Of a DNA stretch of 64,000 nucleotides, positions 1 to 9,904 are shown in pieces. The stretch's first letter is position 1. Each line of letters opens with the position of its first letter. A program made the position numbers and the translations under genes. The notes beneath the pieces were generated by a model. It was not told where the DNA came from. It worked only from the letters and a program-made list of their open reading frames with translations, and made no database searches. The DNA comes from Lentibacter algarum (lineage in GTDB: Bacteria; Pseudomonadota; Alphaproteobacteria; Rhodobacterales; Rhodobacteraceae): contig NZ_CP158687.1 of NCBI RefSeq assembly GCF_040580765.1, positions 3,217,785 to 3,281,784 of the forward strand. The letters run 5' to 3'.

Positions 1-655
1 TGCTCACAAAGCTTTCGCCTGTTACCATGCCAAGCACAAGCGCGGCCACATACCCTGCAATCACACCTACAATAATCGGCACAATCCGCATCATGCCACG
101 GCCCAGAATGGCCGTTAGCATCGTCGCGCCAAGCGCAACCGCCGCCAGAAGCAGCGCATAAGATTTCGGCATAATCTGCGTATCACCCGCAAGACCTGTC
201 GCCATATTCACAGCGACAGGGGCGAGCGAAAGACCAATGACCATAATCACAGGTCCGACAACAACAGGCGGCAACAGCCGCTGCAAAAAGCCCGCGCCAA
301 AAATGCGGATCGCAAAGCTCAGCACCACATAAACAAGCCCCGAAACCGCCAGAGCACCCGTTGTCGCAGGCAAGCCCCACGTCTGAACCGCAAAGATGAT
401 TGGCGCAATGAATGCAAAAGAAGAAGCAAGAAAAACAGGCACTTGGCCTTTGGTGACAATCTGGAAGATCAGCGTTCCAACACCAGCCGTAAACAAAGCG
501 ACACTCGCATCAAGTCCAGTCAACAGCGGCACAAGAACGAGCGCGCCAAACGCCACAAAGAGCATCTGCGCGCCAACAAGCGCTTGCCCCATACCAAACT
601 TATAGTCTTCGCCCAGGGCATCTGCCCCTGCGGTATTCTCTGTCTGTGCAGTCAT
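1..655 (-). CDS. NCS2 family uracil/xanthine permease, partial (C-terminus off the window)
   Basis: A nucleobase:cation symporter of the inner membrane, probably importing uracil or xanthine. Only the first ~218 codons are in the window; the frame runs off position 1. The N-terminal part reads TEN..EDYKFGMGQALVGAQ followed by a typical first membrane helix (QMLFVAFGALVLVPLLTG) and a series of further hydrophobic segments, as in UraA-type carriers. Two in-frame ATGs are possible (661 and 655). A GGAGGG lies only two bases from the first but eight from the second, so 655 is preferred. The exact substrate cannot be told from this fragment. Confidence 0.85.
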   Translation of the reverse strand, partial: MTAQTENTAGADALGEDYKFGMGQALVGAQMLFVAFGALVLVPLLTGLDASVALFTAGVGTLIFQIVTKGQVPVFLASSFAFIAPIIFAVQTWGLPATTGALAVSGLVYVVLSFAIRIFGAGFLQRLLPPVVVGPVIMVIGLSLAPVAVNMATGLAGDTQIMPKSYALLLAAVALGATMLTAILGRGMMRIVPIIVGVIAGYVAALVLGMVTGESFVS

Positions 656-763
656 TTTCATGTCCCTCCAATGACACATATGAAGCCACATGCCCCATTG
701 TTCGGGTGCTCTGCAGCTTCTCTCCTGTCTACCGAATGAAGGGGGGTTGCGTAAAGCGTGCTG

Positions 764-1213
764 TCAGTGCGTCGCGTTGCAGAGCTTTAAAGCTGGGTCA
801 AGCGCCACCATTTCTTCCGCAGTCAGCTTGGTCATTTCACGGCTTTTACCCCATGTGCTGAGAAAGCGCTGGCGGATCACAGGCGTCAGATACTCTGCGC
901 TCAAAGCGTTGAACCGCCCATTCAGGTTGCTCGCATGAAAGCCAAAGCGCGTTCCGCGGATCAAGCAGGCGTTGGGCAAGCTCGTAAGCATCGTACATGC
1001 AGAGTTACACCCCCCAAGACGAACCTGCCGCCCACTCGCCTTGAGCTCCGCATGAAGGGCCGCATATTCATAAGGGTTCCCGCCTGTGTCCCCAAGGATC
1101 GTCACAGGCCCGCTCCCGCTCACATCAGGCGTGGTGTTCACAGAGCACGCTGCCAGAACAAGAAAGAATAGAGAAACAAAGAAAAAGCTACCAAAGCGCA
1201 TTGAAAAACCCAT
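764..1213 (-). CDS. lipoprotein with ClpP-like (COG3904-type) Ser/His motifs
   Basis: A 149-residue predicted lipoprotein. A hydrophobic signal ends in the lipobox LAAC, so Cys23 would be lipidated. The body carries CNSACT (Ser71) and GFHA (His93). This spacing is also seen in periplasmic COG3904-like proteins that resemble ClpP or crotonase-fold serine peptidases. Activity is not established for that group. The protein stands alone and diverges from the protease at 1299. A second in-frame ATG at 1201 is possible. Family membership is inferred from the two motifs only. Confidence 0.6.
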   Translation of the reverse strand: MGFSMRFGSFFFVSLFFLVLAACSVNTTPDVSGSGPVTILGDTGGNPYEYAALHAELKASGRQVRLGGCNSACTMLTSLPNACLIRGTRFGFHASNLNGRFNALSAEYLTPVIRQRFLSTWGKSREMTKLTAEEMVALDPALKLCNATH

Positions 1214-1298
1214 TCAGCAATCGTTTACAAACATCCATCATCAGGCTTGCCTAGCCTATCACGCTTATGCAACTCTTTGAGTAATAAAGGTCTGTGTG

Positions 1299-2726
1299 AT
1301 GAAATTACTTCTATCGCTACTTCTGTCCGCCACGGTGTTTTTGGCAACTCCACAGAAGAGTTTTGCCCAAAACTACGCGGCGCTCTTTGAGCAGTTCCAG
1401 CCGAGCGCCTTAACCCGTGAAGACAAGCGCTTCCTGCAAGCTGCTCTCGCTTTTGAGGGGCACTATAAAGGTCTCTTCGATGGAGACTGGGGCAAGCTGA
1501 GTCAAACTGCGATGGAGAGCTACTCGGCCAGAACGTTTCAGACAGGTGTCGAGCCGTGGCACATGGCCCTTCTTGCGTTTTCCCTCTTTGATGAGACGAA
1601 AGAAAATGGCTGGGACATGTATCATTCTGACTGGCTCGGCATGACATACCTCTGGCCTAAAGACGCCTTTCGTAAAGATAGATCGACCAAGAATTTTATA
1701 AACTTCCGTCATATCGGCAGCAGCCTGTCTTATTCCGTCGGTGTCCTTGATTTTAAAGCCGCTCAAAACGTCCATGACTTCACGCAACGCCGCCATGCGG
1801 GCTCTGGTGAAGCCTATTCGGTGCGCAAGCCCAACTTCGCAATTTCCACAGCACAGATCTCCGACGGGAGCTATCTCTACACCCGTTCCAATCTTATCAA
1901 AAACCGTTGGTCAACCGTCATGCTATCGGCAAATAGGCGTGACAAAGCCTTGCTGGACGCCGTCTCCTCCAGCATCTCCACAGGCTACGCCAATCCACTC
2001 GGCATGACAGAAAACGGACATCTAGCAACTGTTGTTCTACAAACAATTGAGGTTTTGAGCACAAAGGACGAACCTCAATTGAATGCCGCTCAACCTGCCC
2101 CAAGCCCACCCAAAACAACAACCAGTTCAGGCACAGGGTTTGTTGTATCCGCACAGGGCCATATCCTTACCAATGATCATGTGGTCGACAGCTGCAGCCG
2201 CTACACAGTTGATGGTAAGCAAGCAGAGCGCATCGCTGGGTCGCCTGAATTTGATCTCGCCCTCCTGAAAGCTCCTATTAAAAAAGACGCTGCCGTTGCT
2301 GTCTTCTCCGCCGCACCCCCGCGTCTCAACTCTGATGTGACAGTGGTTGGCTATCCATACGGTGGCGCCCTTAGCGGCCTCAACGTGACACGCGGTTCGG
2401 TCTCGTCCCTCAAAGGCCTTGGCGGAGACGCCACCCGCCTCCAGATCACAGCGCCAGTTCAGCAAGGCAACTCTGGTGGCCCCCTCGTCGCAGCCGATGG
2501 TGAGATCGTCGGCGTCATCGTCTCTAAGCTCGACGTTCTCAAATTTGCCGACGCCATTGGTGATGTCCCGCAGAACGTCAATTTCGCCGTACGTGGCGAA
2601 ATAGCCAAGCTTTTCTTATCTCAGAACGGAATCACGCCCGCACTCAGCCTTGATGATATTGCTCTTGATCCAACAGAAATAGCTGAACGCACTGCTGCCT
2701 TCACCGTTTTCATCGAGTGCCACTAA
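1299..2726 (+). CDS. secreted trypsin-like serine protease with N-terminal extension
   Basis: A 475-residue exported protease. A signal peptide (KLLLSLLLSATVFLATP) is followed by a ~250-residue N-terminal region resembling those linked to peptidoglycan-binding-like modules, a Pro/Thr-rich linker, and a trypsin-like domain. The triad is complete: His294 in TNDHVV, Asp319 in FDLALL, Ser392 in QGNSGGP. It looks like a DegP/HtrA catalytic domain without a PDZ domain. A GTG codon lies directly before the ATG, but AAGG at 1287-1290 is better spaced for the ATG at 1299. Substrate unknown; likely periplasmic or envelope-associated. Confidence 0.85.
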   Translation: MKLLLSLLLSATVFLATPQKSFAQNYAALFEQFQPSALTREDKRFLQAALAFEGHYKGLFDGDWGKLSQTAMESYSARTFQTGVEPWHMALLAFSLFDETKENGWDMYHSDWLGMTYLWPKDAFRKDRSTKNFINFRHIGSSLSYSVGVLDFKAAQNVHDFTQRRHAGSGEAYSVRKPNFAISTAQISDGSYLYTRSNLIKNRWSTVMLSANRRDKALLDAVSSSISTGYANPLGMTENGHLATVVLQTIEVLSTKDEPQLNAAQPAPSPPKTTTSSGTGFVVSAQGHILTNDHVVDSCSRYTVDGKQAERIAGSPEFDLALLKAPIKKDAAVAVFSAAPPRLNSDVTVVGYPYGGALSGLNVTRGSVSSLKGLGGDATRLQITAPVQQGNSGGPLVAADGEIVGVIVSKLDVLKFADAIGDVPQNVNFAVRGEIAKLFLSQNGITPALSLDDIALDPTEIAERTAAFTVFIECH

Positions 2727-2732
2727 ACCAAG

Positions 2733-3821
2733 TTAAGCCACAACCTCACTTGCAAAGTCGCCCCGCAAAGCACATTCCAGAAGCTCTAAGTCTTCCGAGC
2801 ACTCCGCATAACGCGCGCTCATGTGTGGCGGCAGCACAAAAGCATCCCCCGCCTGTAGCGCGCGTGGCTCCTGGCCTTCAGCATGAAGCGTCATTGTGCC
2901 CTCCATGACAAAGGTAAAGTGAATGTCCGCATCCGTTCGCGTGGCGGGTGGCTCACCGCTCTCAAAACGAACCACCTGAATACCGGCCACGCCCTTCGTG
3001 CCGTCCGATATCCCCGTATCGCGACAGCGAAACCCGGGGATGCGGAAAGGCTGCCAAGTGGCCCCCTCCTTTACATGATGCACAAAGCGCTGGCCCTGCC
3101 ATTCGCGCTTGGGGTCGCCATGGCCGTTGGGCAGTGTAAAGGCGTGATCAATCGTCGTCACATGGTCCGCAGGAACGCCGATCTCGATCACTTCGATATC
3201 AGGAGAAGCATGACACACCCGATGGCGGATCTCTGGCGGCTGGATCACACAGTCGCCCGCGTGCAGGCGCATCAGGCCGCCTTGGTCCTCATAGAGCACA
3301 TCCACCCAGCCTTTGTAGCAAAAGATAAGCTGGAACCCGACAGTGTGGTAATGCACCATATCAGGCACATCGCCGCCACCTGGCACACGGATATGGCTGG
3401 CAATAATCGCCCCGCCCAACCGCGTGGGCAGCAAGTCACGGTAGTTCATTCCCGCGCGCCCGATGACCCAAGGGGCAGAGTCCCGCAATCGCCGCACATC
3501 AAACATATGCTCGGTCTTGGGCAGGATCATCGGAGGATTCAGCTCGGCAATTTCGATCTTGGTCCCGTTCGGGGCAACAAGCTCTCTCGCGCCATCCGCA
3601 AAGCCTTCAGGGTCCGTCGTCAGGATGCGCAGCGTCCCCGCAGGTTCCTTCGCCCCCTTCTCGATGCGCACCCGCAATCCATGCCCCGAAAGCACAGCCA
3701 CGCGCGGATCATCTGCAGGGAAAATCTCGTCCAGCCGCATCCCCAACACTTTGGTGTAAAACGGCAGATCGTCTCTCAGCTCGTCGGTCGGCAGGCGGAC
3801 TTCGGCGCGAATTTCGCTCAT
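2733..3821 (-). CDS. cupin-domain protein with N-terminal glyoxalase (VOC)-like part
   Basis: A 362-residue cytosolic protein. The first ~120 residues look like half of a vicinal-oxygen-chelate (glyoxalase/dioxygenase) fold. The rest holds two cupin barrels, with likely metal ligands in VHYHTVGFQ and PPEIRHRV for the first and DADIHFTFVMEG for the second. Its start overlaps the stop of the upstream GST gene by four bases (ATGA), so the two are one translationally coupled operon. Together they suggest metabolism of a small electrophile or aromatic compound, but no substrate can be assigned. Confidence 0.75.
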   Translation of the reverse strand: MSEIRAEVRLPTDELRDDLPFYTKVLGMRLDEIFPADDPRVAVLSGHGLRVRIEKGAKEPAGTLRILTTDPEGFADGARELVAPNGTKIEIAELNPPMILPKTEHMFDVRRLRDSAPWVIGRAGMNYRDLLPTRLGGAIIASHIRVPGGGDVPDMVHYHTVGFQLIFCYKGWVDVLYEDQGGLMRLHAGDCVIQPPEIRHRVCHASPDIEVIEIGVPADHVTTIDHAFTLPNGHGDPKREWQGQRFVHHVKEGATWQPFRIPGFRCRDTGISDGTKGVAGIQVVRFESGEPPATRTDADIHFTFVMEGTMTLHAEGQEPRALQAGDAFVLPPHMSARYAECSEDLELLECALRGDFASEVVA

Positions 3822-4411
3822 AGCTTGAGCCGCCCCCGTGCGGCCTTGAAGCCCTCCCGCTTGCGCACTTGGCTCGCGTATGTGTTGAGCCTGTCATCTT
3901 CCAGATCAAACTTCGCGCTGATCGCCCATCCGAGACAATGTACCAGAAGCATATCCGCAATCGTCATTTCTTCACCCATAAGGTAAGGCCCCTCCATGCG
4001 CTCGGAGATACGCTTGATGTTGCGCGCGAACTCCCACTTGAGTGAGTCTTTCACAGCAGGCACGCGCTGCTCTTCAGGCAAAATAAACGAGTGCCGCGCC
4101 GCCGTCCAAAGCACGGCATCGACCTCGTCCAAAATCTGATGAAACCAAGCATCTTGCTTTGCGCGTTCAATTGTCCCGGCAGGGTAGGTAAACTGGCCGT
4201 GCTTATCAGCCAAAAACGTCATGATCGCCGCTGAATCTGTGATCAGTTCACCATCGACTTTCAGCGCAGGAACCTTGCCAGACGGGTTCACAGCCTTCAT
4301 CTCGTCACTGCCAGCTTTCAGATCATGATGGACAAATTCCACACCCATTTCGTCCAAAAGCCAAAGCACCCGAAACGCACGGCTCGCCACACCACCAAAG
4401 ACTTCATACAT
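3818..4411 (-). CDS. glutathione S-transferase family protein
   Basis: A 197-residue GST. The N-terminal thioredoxin-like half contains the cis-Pro segment SGKVPALKVDG and the glutathione-binding DSAAI. The C-terminal helical half contains the N-capping motif GEEMTIADMLLVH. It is the first gene of a two-gene operon with the cupin/VOC protein, so it may act in the same detoxification or degradation step. Length is normal for the family. The intergenic space upstream is shared with the RelA/SpoT-domain gene on the other strand. Confidence 0.88.
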   Translation of the reverse strand: MYEVFGGVASRAFRVLWLLDEMGVEFVHHDLKAGSDEMKAVNPSGKVPALKVDGELITDSAAIMTFLADKHGQFTYPAGTIERAKQDAWFHQILDEVDAVLWTAARHSFILPEEQRVPAVKDSLKWEFARNIKRISERMEGPYLMGEEMTIADMLLVHCLGWAISAKFDLEDDRLNTYASQVRKREGFKAARGRLKL

Positions 4412-4552
4412 GATTTCTCTCCCTTATTTGTGCACACGAGACATCAAACAAAAGAAAGCCGCAAGGGGCGCATTGAAAAAGACGATCATGTTCTTTTGCG
4501 TTTACGGTCTGCGTGTTACTCTCAAGTATGTGTAAGTAGATGGTGTCGACAT

Positions 4553-5626
4553 TTGGCAGATGTTGAGCAACCCGCCTATTCCAAAAAAGAAATTGTTGAA
4601 GCAGGGAAAACCCTGAGTCAAAAAATATCCGAAGTTAACGTGAAAACACTAAGTGCCTTTCAAGTGGCACACAATTGGAGGGCTTCATATGCGCTTCCAA
4701 TGAATAGAGTAAGACATGAACTACGCGGCAAGGTCTTACGAAATGAAGGCAGCGGAGTAACTGCTGCCAGGCTAAAACGCATGTCATCAATTCGGAAAAA
4801 GCTCGCGCCAGGAAATCGCACACTTTATCAATTACAAGATATCGCAGGCACACGGGCAATACTCCCTGATATGGCGAGCTTGGATAGGGTGTCAAAATAC
4901 TTCGAAGATGGTGATACGCTACATTCCATCGTCAGATTGAACGACTACATCGCGGATCCAAAGCCCGATGGCTATCGTAGTAAACACATAGTTTTGAAGT
5001 TTTCAGGAGAGGGCGCTGAAGCGGTATATAGTCGTCAGTTTGTTGAGATTCAGCTGCGAACTGAAAAACAACATGCTTGGGCTACCGCAGTTGAGGCCGT
5101 TAGTTTGGTCAGAAACGAACCAATGAAGTCAGGGGAAGGTTCTAAAGATTGGCTCAGGTTTTTTAACTTGATGTCAGCCGAAATCGCCGATCGGGAACTA
5201 CAAGTCACAGCAAAAAATGCGATACGCATCGAAGAACTAAAAGAACTCGACTCAACTCTTGGCGCCTTGAAGGAGTTGCAGGGCTACAATCAAGCTCTGA
5301 AATTTACAGAGCGCGTTGATGCAAGGTCAGGGCAGTTCTTTTTGATCAATTTTGATCTAAAGTCTAAAGCTATGAGTGTTTCGCCATACAGTATGTCGAA
5401 AGAAGGCAACGCAGCATACGACGCAGAAGAGCGTAATGTTCGCGGAACAAACGCTGTTCTGGTCGAAGTTGATAGAGTGCATGACCTTAGAGCAACATAC
5501 CCAAACTACTTTCTAGACGTTCGAAAATTCGTTGAGGAATGTGAAGTCTCGTTATTTGGGAAAAAGGTATTTAGGTTCCATGAGATGGACGTTTCATGGG
5601 TGAGAAATTGGAAAAAACCAACTTAA
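4553..5626 (+). CDS. RelA/SpoT-domain protein (small alarmone synthetase-like) with long C-terminal extension
   Basis: The middle carries the (p)ppGpp synthetase signature in order: LQDIAGTRAIL, DYIADPKPDGYRSKH, and QFVEIQLRTEKQHAWA. There is no HD hydrolase, TGS or ACT domain, so this is a stand-alone synthetase-type protein. About 200 residues follow the catalytic domain and match nothing I recognise. The start is unsure: the open frame extends back over the GST start on the other strand and offers no good ATG. TTG at 4553, just ahead of the usual YSKKEIVEAG start region, is my choice. The gene is more A/T-rich than its neighbours, which suggests acquisition. Confidence 0.7.
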   Translation: MADVEQPAYSKKEIVEAGKTLSQKISEVNVKTLSAFQVAHNWRASYALPMNRVRHELRGKVLRNEGSGVTAARLKRMSSIRKKLAPGNRTLYQLQDIAGTRAILPDMASLDRVSKYFEDGDTLHSIVRLNDYIADPKPDGYRSKHIVLKFSGEGAEAVYSRQFVEIQLRTEKQHAWATAVEAVSLVRNEPMKSGEGSKDWLRFFNLMSAEIADRELQVTAKNAIRIEELKELDSTLGALKELQGYNQALKFTERVDARSGQFFLINFDLKSKAMSVSPYSMSKEGNAAYDAEERNVRGTNAVLVEVDRVHDLRATYPNYFLDVRKFVEECEVSLFGKKVFRFHEMDVSWVRNWKKPT

Positions 5627-5642
5627 AGTAAGGAAAATGGAT

Positions 5643-6671
5643 TCACCGCTTTCCAGCCAGCCCTGCGAGCCTGATCAGCGTGCGCTCCACCAGCGCCATC
5701 TGTGGCGCGGTCTGCCCTGCGCTGCGCAGTTGCAAATCTGTTTCGATAAGATAGCTCAAAGCCTGTTCAAGCTTCACAGCGCCCCAGCCTTGCGCTTGCT
5801 TGAGCATCCTGTCGCGCCGTGGCCCAAAGATCGGCGGGCGCAGCCGTGCAATGCCTTGGCTCGCGCCCGCAGGGTCACTCGCCGCCGCATAGAGCGCCTT
5901 GAAATGCCGTGTCGCGCCAATGATAAGCCCCACGGGCTGCACGCCTTGGGCCTTAAGCTTTGTCATGATCGGGTGAATTTCGCCCATCTTGGCCTCCGCC
6001 ACGACGTTCAAAAGATCATCAAGCGCCGCCTCTGTGCTTTGCGGTGCGCAGGCCGCAACATCTGCGCTGCCCACTTCGCTTGCGTCACCGTGTTTATACA
6101 GCGCAAGCTTCTCGATCGTCTGGCGGAAGTCCCCCGGTCCAAGCTCACGGCTCAGCCCAGTGAGGTCAGTCATGGCATCGCGGCTCACTTGCGCAAGCCC
6201 AGCGTCCTTTAGCATGCCTTCAATTTCGTCGCGCCCGGGCGGATCGTCATAAATCCCCACAGCATAGGCATTTCGATGCGCCTCAAAAGCCTTGCGGATT
6301 TTCGACGTCGCCTTGAGCTGTCCCGCTGTCACGATGATCTGCGCATCACCCTCGGCCCAGTCTTCCAGCGCAGCAAGAATAGCAGGCGCAGCCGTATCGT
6401 TGGCATCCTCCACAAAGGCCACACGCGGCCCAGGGAAAAAGCTCACGGCCTTCACAGCATCAAGCAACATAGCAGGGTCTTTGCGCAAATCGCCCGCAGG
6501 CATCCGCACCAGCCGCATTTCTTCGTCGCCCTTGGGGCCAATAAGCGCTTTAATGACGTCTTGCCGCTTCAGAGCAACGCGCATCCCGTCACTGCCATAA
6601 ATCAAAAGCCCCGTGCGCTTGGCATCTGGCGATTTGAAATAAGCTGTCGCCTCGCGCCCGCCGAGCTTCAT
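5643..6671 (-). CDS. holA: DNA polymerase III subunit delta
   Basis: The 342-residue clamp-loader delta subunit, which opens the beta clamp during replication. It begins with the family's typical [12 protein letters not shown] and has LLIYGSDGMR near residue 22, where other clamp-loader subunits have a P-loop, plus the helical C-terminal domain rich in Arg/Leu. Its start overlaps the stop of lptE by four bases. The leuS-lptE-holA order is widespread in alphaproteobacteria. The gene ends convergently against the RelA/SpoT-domain gene. Confidence 0.92.
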   Translation of the reverse strand: MKLGGREATAYFKSPDAKRTGLLIYGSDGMRVALKRQDVIKALIGPKGDEEMRLVRMPAGDLRKDPAMLLDAVKAVSFFPGPRVAFVEDANDTAAPAILAALEDWAEGDAQIIVTAGQLKATSKIRKAFEAHRNAYAVGIYDDPPGRDEIEGMLKDAGLAQVSRDAMTDLTGLSRELGPGDFRQTIEKLALYKHGDASEVGSADVAACAPQSTEAALDDLLNVVAEAKMGEIHPIMTKLKAQGVQPVGLIIGATRHFKALYAAASDPAGASQGIARLRPPIFGPRRDRMLKQAQGWGAVKLEQALSYLIETDLQLRSAGQTAPQMALVERTLIRLAGLAGKR

Positions 6672-7156
6672 GCCGCTGGCTCAAGCTTTGCCGCCACAAG
6701 GCGCGCAACGATCTGATCACCAAGAATAACCATAAGTCGCTCACTCGCGTCCTGTTCAGCGGCCCGCGTCGCGGCGGTGCTGCCCGTGGTTGAATAGCCC
6801 GTAAAGCTCTGCACAACCCCGCTGGTCACGACTTTACCGCCATCCAAGGCGCGCAAAGCGTAAGTCGCTTTGCCCAGAAGGTTAAATCGCGTTGCCACGT
6901 TGTCTGTGGTGATCGCCATGCGCTCTTCACCGAGCTCAATCGCAATCGAAAGTGCATATGTTGGACTGCTCGTACGCCCGAGCCGCTCCTCAATATGGCG
7001 CACAAGAAGATAGCCTTCGCGGTCACGCGGCGGATCAACTTCGACGGTGTTGAGAAGCGTGCGCGCGCCACTCTCGGGCCCATAAACAGGTGTAAACCCG
7101 CAGCCCGAAAGCGCCAGCGCGCCCAGCAATACAGTTCTTCGGTTAGGCAACCACAT
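6668..7156 (-). CDS. lptE: LPS-assembly lipoprotein LptE
   Basis: A 162-residue lipoprotein that acts as the plug of the LptD channel in the outer membrane. The signal sequence ends LGALALSGC (lipid Cys19), then GFTPVYG, typical of alphaproteobacterial LptE. The remainder has the short beta-strand/helix composition of the family. The start overlaps the end of leuS by 14 bases and the stop overlaps holA by 4, so all three are translated from one message. Confidence 0.88.
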   Translation of the reverse strand: MWLPNRRTVLLGALALSGCGFTPVYGPESGARTLLNTVEVDPPRDREGYLLVRHIEERLGRTSSPTYALSIAIELGEERMAITTDNVATRFNLLGKATYALRALDGGKVVTSGVVQSFTGYSTTGSTAATRAAEQDASERLMVILGDQIVARLVAAKLEPAA

Positions 7157-9683
7157 TCACAATCCGCCCAGGAACAACGATCACCTTCTTGGGCGTCGCC
7201 CCGTCCAGCACCTTTTGCACAGCATGATGCGCCAGCGCGAGCTTTTCAACCTCGGCCTTGTCCATGTCTTTGGGCACGCTGATTTCCGCGCGCCGCTTAC
7301 CGTTGATCTGGATCGGCATGACAACCTCGTCATCGACAAGCATCGCCTCGTCCGCCACAGGCCAAGGTGCAAGCGCACAAAGCCCCTCGCCGCCGAGTGT
7401 CTCCCAGACAGCTTCCGCAAGGTGCGGCGTCATCGGGCTCATCAGCTGCGCAAGCGTGCGCGCCGCTTGTTTCTTCGCCGCGCCACCCGCGTTTGACTTG
7501 GCCAGCGTGTTGGTAAAGCCGTAAAGCTTCGCAATCGCCGCGTTAAAGCCAAAACTTTCAACGCCCATAGTCACATCATGGATCGCCTTGTGCATTTCAC
7601 GGATCAGCGCCGTATCGTCCGCCTCTTGGCCCGTTGCTTCCGCATCAATCTCTGAAGCAATACGGTAGACCCGCCCCAGATGCTTGTGCGCTGCTTCCGC
7701 GCCCGAAGCTGTCCACTCCACATCCCGTTCGGGAGGGGAATCAGAGAGCACAAACCAGCGCGCCGTATCCGCGCCATAGCTTTCAATGATGTGCAGCGGA
7801 TTCACGACGTTGTTCTTGGATTTGGACATCTTGGCTGAGGGCACAACATCCACTTCGCGCCCGTCTTCCAGCACAGCGGTATCACCCTTGAGTGTTACTT
7901 CTTCGGGGTAGTGATACACTGGCCGCCCGTCCGCGCCCTCTGTCTTATAAATCGCGTGCGTCACCATGCCCTGCGTGAACAACGCATCAAACGGCTCTTT
8001 CGCACTCTCTGGCAGATGTCCGCAAATATGCATCGCCCGCGCAAAGAAGCGCGCATAGAGCAAGTGCAAGATCGCGTGCTCCACACCGCCAATATATTGG
8101 TCCACATTCATCCAATACTCGGCATCCGCCGCATTTGTCGGCGTCTCGGCGCGTGGCGCGGTGAAGCGCGCAAAATACCAAGATGAGTCTACAAACGTAT
8201 CCATCGTATCGGTCTCGCGCTTGGCAGGCGCCCCGCAAGAGGGGCACGCCACATCGCGCCATGTCGGGTGACGGTCGAGCGGATTACCTGGCTGGTCAAA
8301 GCTCACATCGTCAGGCAGCTCGACAGGCAGGTTTTCCTTTTTCTCGGGAACAACGCCGCAAGTCTCACAATGCACCACAGGAATGGGGCAGCCCCAGTAT
8401 CTCTGCCGAGAAAGGCCCCAGTCACGCAGGCGGAACTTGGTCACGCCCTCGCCAAGCCCTTTTCCTTCCATAAAGTCGATCGTCGCATTGATCGCTTCTT
8501 CGCCCGTGGCCTCTGCAAGACCCGCAAAGTGATCAACCCAGCGGACTTTCTCGGTCTTTGCAGGGACGAAGGCCTCCTTGCCCACAGGCGTGTCATCGCC
8601 AAGTGCAAAAAACGTATCAATCACTGGCAAGTCATACTTTCGGCAGAAGTCCAGATCGCGCTGGTCATGCGCAGGGCAGGCAAAGATAGCGCCCGTGCCG
8701 TAGTCCATCAAAATGAAGTTGGCGATCCAGACAGGAAGTTCTGCGCCCGTCAGCGGATGCTTCACTTTGATTCCCGTATCATAGCCCAGCTTCTCAGCGG
8801 TCTCGATGGCCTCTTCGGTTGTTCCGCCCTTGCGCGCTTCCGCGAGGAAGGCATCAACTTCGGGATTTCCCTCCATCGCCTTGGCGATGGGATGATCTGG
8901 CGAAATCCCGACAAAGCTTGCGCCGTTCAGCGTATCGGGCCGCGTGGTGTAAACAACGATAGGCTCGCCGCCATCGACCCGCTCAAACCCAAACTGCAAA
9001 CCGCGTGATTTTCCGATCCAGTTCGCCTGCATCAGCTTTACTTTTGCAGGCCAGTTATCAAGCCCGTCAAGCGCGCCAAGCAGCTCGTCCGCCATGTCGG
9101 AAATCTTGAAGAACCACTGGGTAAGCTCCTTGCGCTCTACAATAGCGCCAGAGCGCCAGCCGCGTCCGCCTTCAACCTGTTCGTTCGCCAGAACGGTCAT
9201 GTCCACAGGGTCCCAGTTCACGACCGCATTTTTGCGATAAACGAGGCCTTCTTGTAGAAAATCGAGGAAAAGGGCCTGCTGTTGCCCATAATACTCAGGG
9301 TCACAGGTCGCAAACATACGGTCCCAGTCAAGCGAGAGGCCCAGCGGCTTCATCTGCTCAACCATGTCGTCGATATTGTTATAGGTCCAAGTCTTAGGAT
9401 GACCGCCAATCGCCATTGCTGCGTTTTCCGCAGGCATACCAAAAGCATCAAAGCCCATGGGGTGAAGTACATTATGCCCCGTCGAAATTTTATAACGCGC
9501 GATCACATCGCCCATCGTGTAGTTGCGCACATGGCCCATATGCAGCTTGCCCGAAGGATAAGGGAACATCTCAAGCACATAGTACTTCGGCTTGCCCTCC
9601 TTGCGCTCGGCGCGGAAGATTCCTGCCTTCTCCCATGCGTCCTGCCATTTGGCTTCAATCTCGGCGGCGTTATAGCGGCTCAT
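7143..9683 (-). CDS. leuS: leucyl-tRNA synthetase
   Basis: An 846-residue class I aminoacyl-tRNA synthetase of normal length. The ATP-binding HMGH (HIGH motif) is at residues 48-51 and KMSKS at 618-622. An editing (CP1) domain with TTRPDT lies between them, along with a Cys-containing zinc-like segment (CETCGVV..CPSCGAP). It heads the leuS-lptE-holA operon. The ATG at 9683 gives the expected [14 protein letters not shown]-terminus. Upstream, in place of a directly adjacent DUF3576 gene, lie a candidate small RNA and a glycosyltransferase. Confidence 0.97.
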   Translation of the reverse strand: MSRYNAAEIEAKWQDAWEKAGIFRAERKEGKPKYYVLEMFPYPSGKLHMGHVRNYTMGDVIARYKISTGHNVLHPMGFDAFGMPAENAAMAIGGHPKTWTYNNIDDMVEQMKPLGLSLDWDRMFATCDPEYYGQQQALFLDFLQEGLVYRKNAVVNWDPVDMTVLANEQVEGGRGWRSGAIVERKELTQWFFKISDMADELLGALDGLDNWPAKVKLMQANWIGKSRGLQFGFERVDGGEPIVVYTTRPDTLNGASFVGISPDHPIAKAMEGNPEVDAFLAEARKGGTTEEAIETAEKLGYDTGIKVKHPLTGAELPVWIANFILMDYGTGAIFACPAHDQRDLDFCRKYDLPVIDTFFALGDDTPVGKEAFVPAKTEKVRWVDHFAGLAEATGEEAINATIDFMEGKGLGEGVTKFRLRDWGLSRQRYWGCPIPVVHCETCGVVPEKKENLPVELPDDVSFDQPGNPLDRHPTWRDVACPSCGAPAKRETDTMDTFVDSSWYFARFTAPRAETPTNAADAEYWMNVDQYIGGVEHAILHLLYARFFARAMHICGHLPESAKEPFDALFTQGMVTHAIYKTEGADGRPVYHYPEEVTLKGDTAVLEDGREVDVVPSAKMSKSKNNVVNPLHIIESYGADTARWFVLSDSPPERDVEWTASGAEAAHKHLGRVYRIASEIDAEATGQEADDTALIREMHKAIHDVTMGVESFGFNAAIAKLYGFTNTLAKSNAGGAAKKQAARTLAQLMSPMTPHLAEAVWETLGGEGLCALAPWPVADEAMLVDDEVVMPIQINGKRRAEISVPKDMDKAEVEKLALAHHAVQKVLDGATPKKVIVVPGRIVNVVA

Positions 9684-9904
9684 TGCGTGTCTCTCGGTCT
9701 ATGTTTGGTGTTGGCGCTGGTGATAAAGGGTTTTCAGCGCAGATTAAATCGCGAATTGCCTCTCAGAGAACAACGCCCAAAAATTCACCGCCTACAAACT
9801 GTGCATTTGCCGAGATTTTTGTCATCTCTGTAAAGAATTTACGAAATTGTGCAGTTGCAGCATTTTTTGCCTTGAGGTCTCGCTGCATTGCGGCAAATCT
9901 GAAC

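Noticed and set aside
183..380. Cys-rich minus-strand ORF near the left edge
   Set aside because: It overlaps the NCS2 permease in another frame; the permease frame has clear membrane-protein sequence.
2883..3986. 367-codon plus-strand ORF
   Set aside because: It is antisense to the cupin and GST genes, has His/Arg-rich composition and no family motif; it is a shadow of their codon usage.
8268..9008. 246-codon plus-strand ORF inside leuS
   Set aside because: It lies opposite leuS codons for the editing domain and has no recognisable motif.
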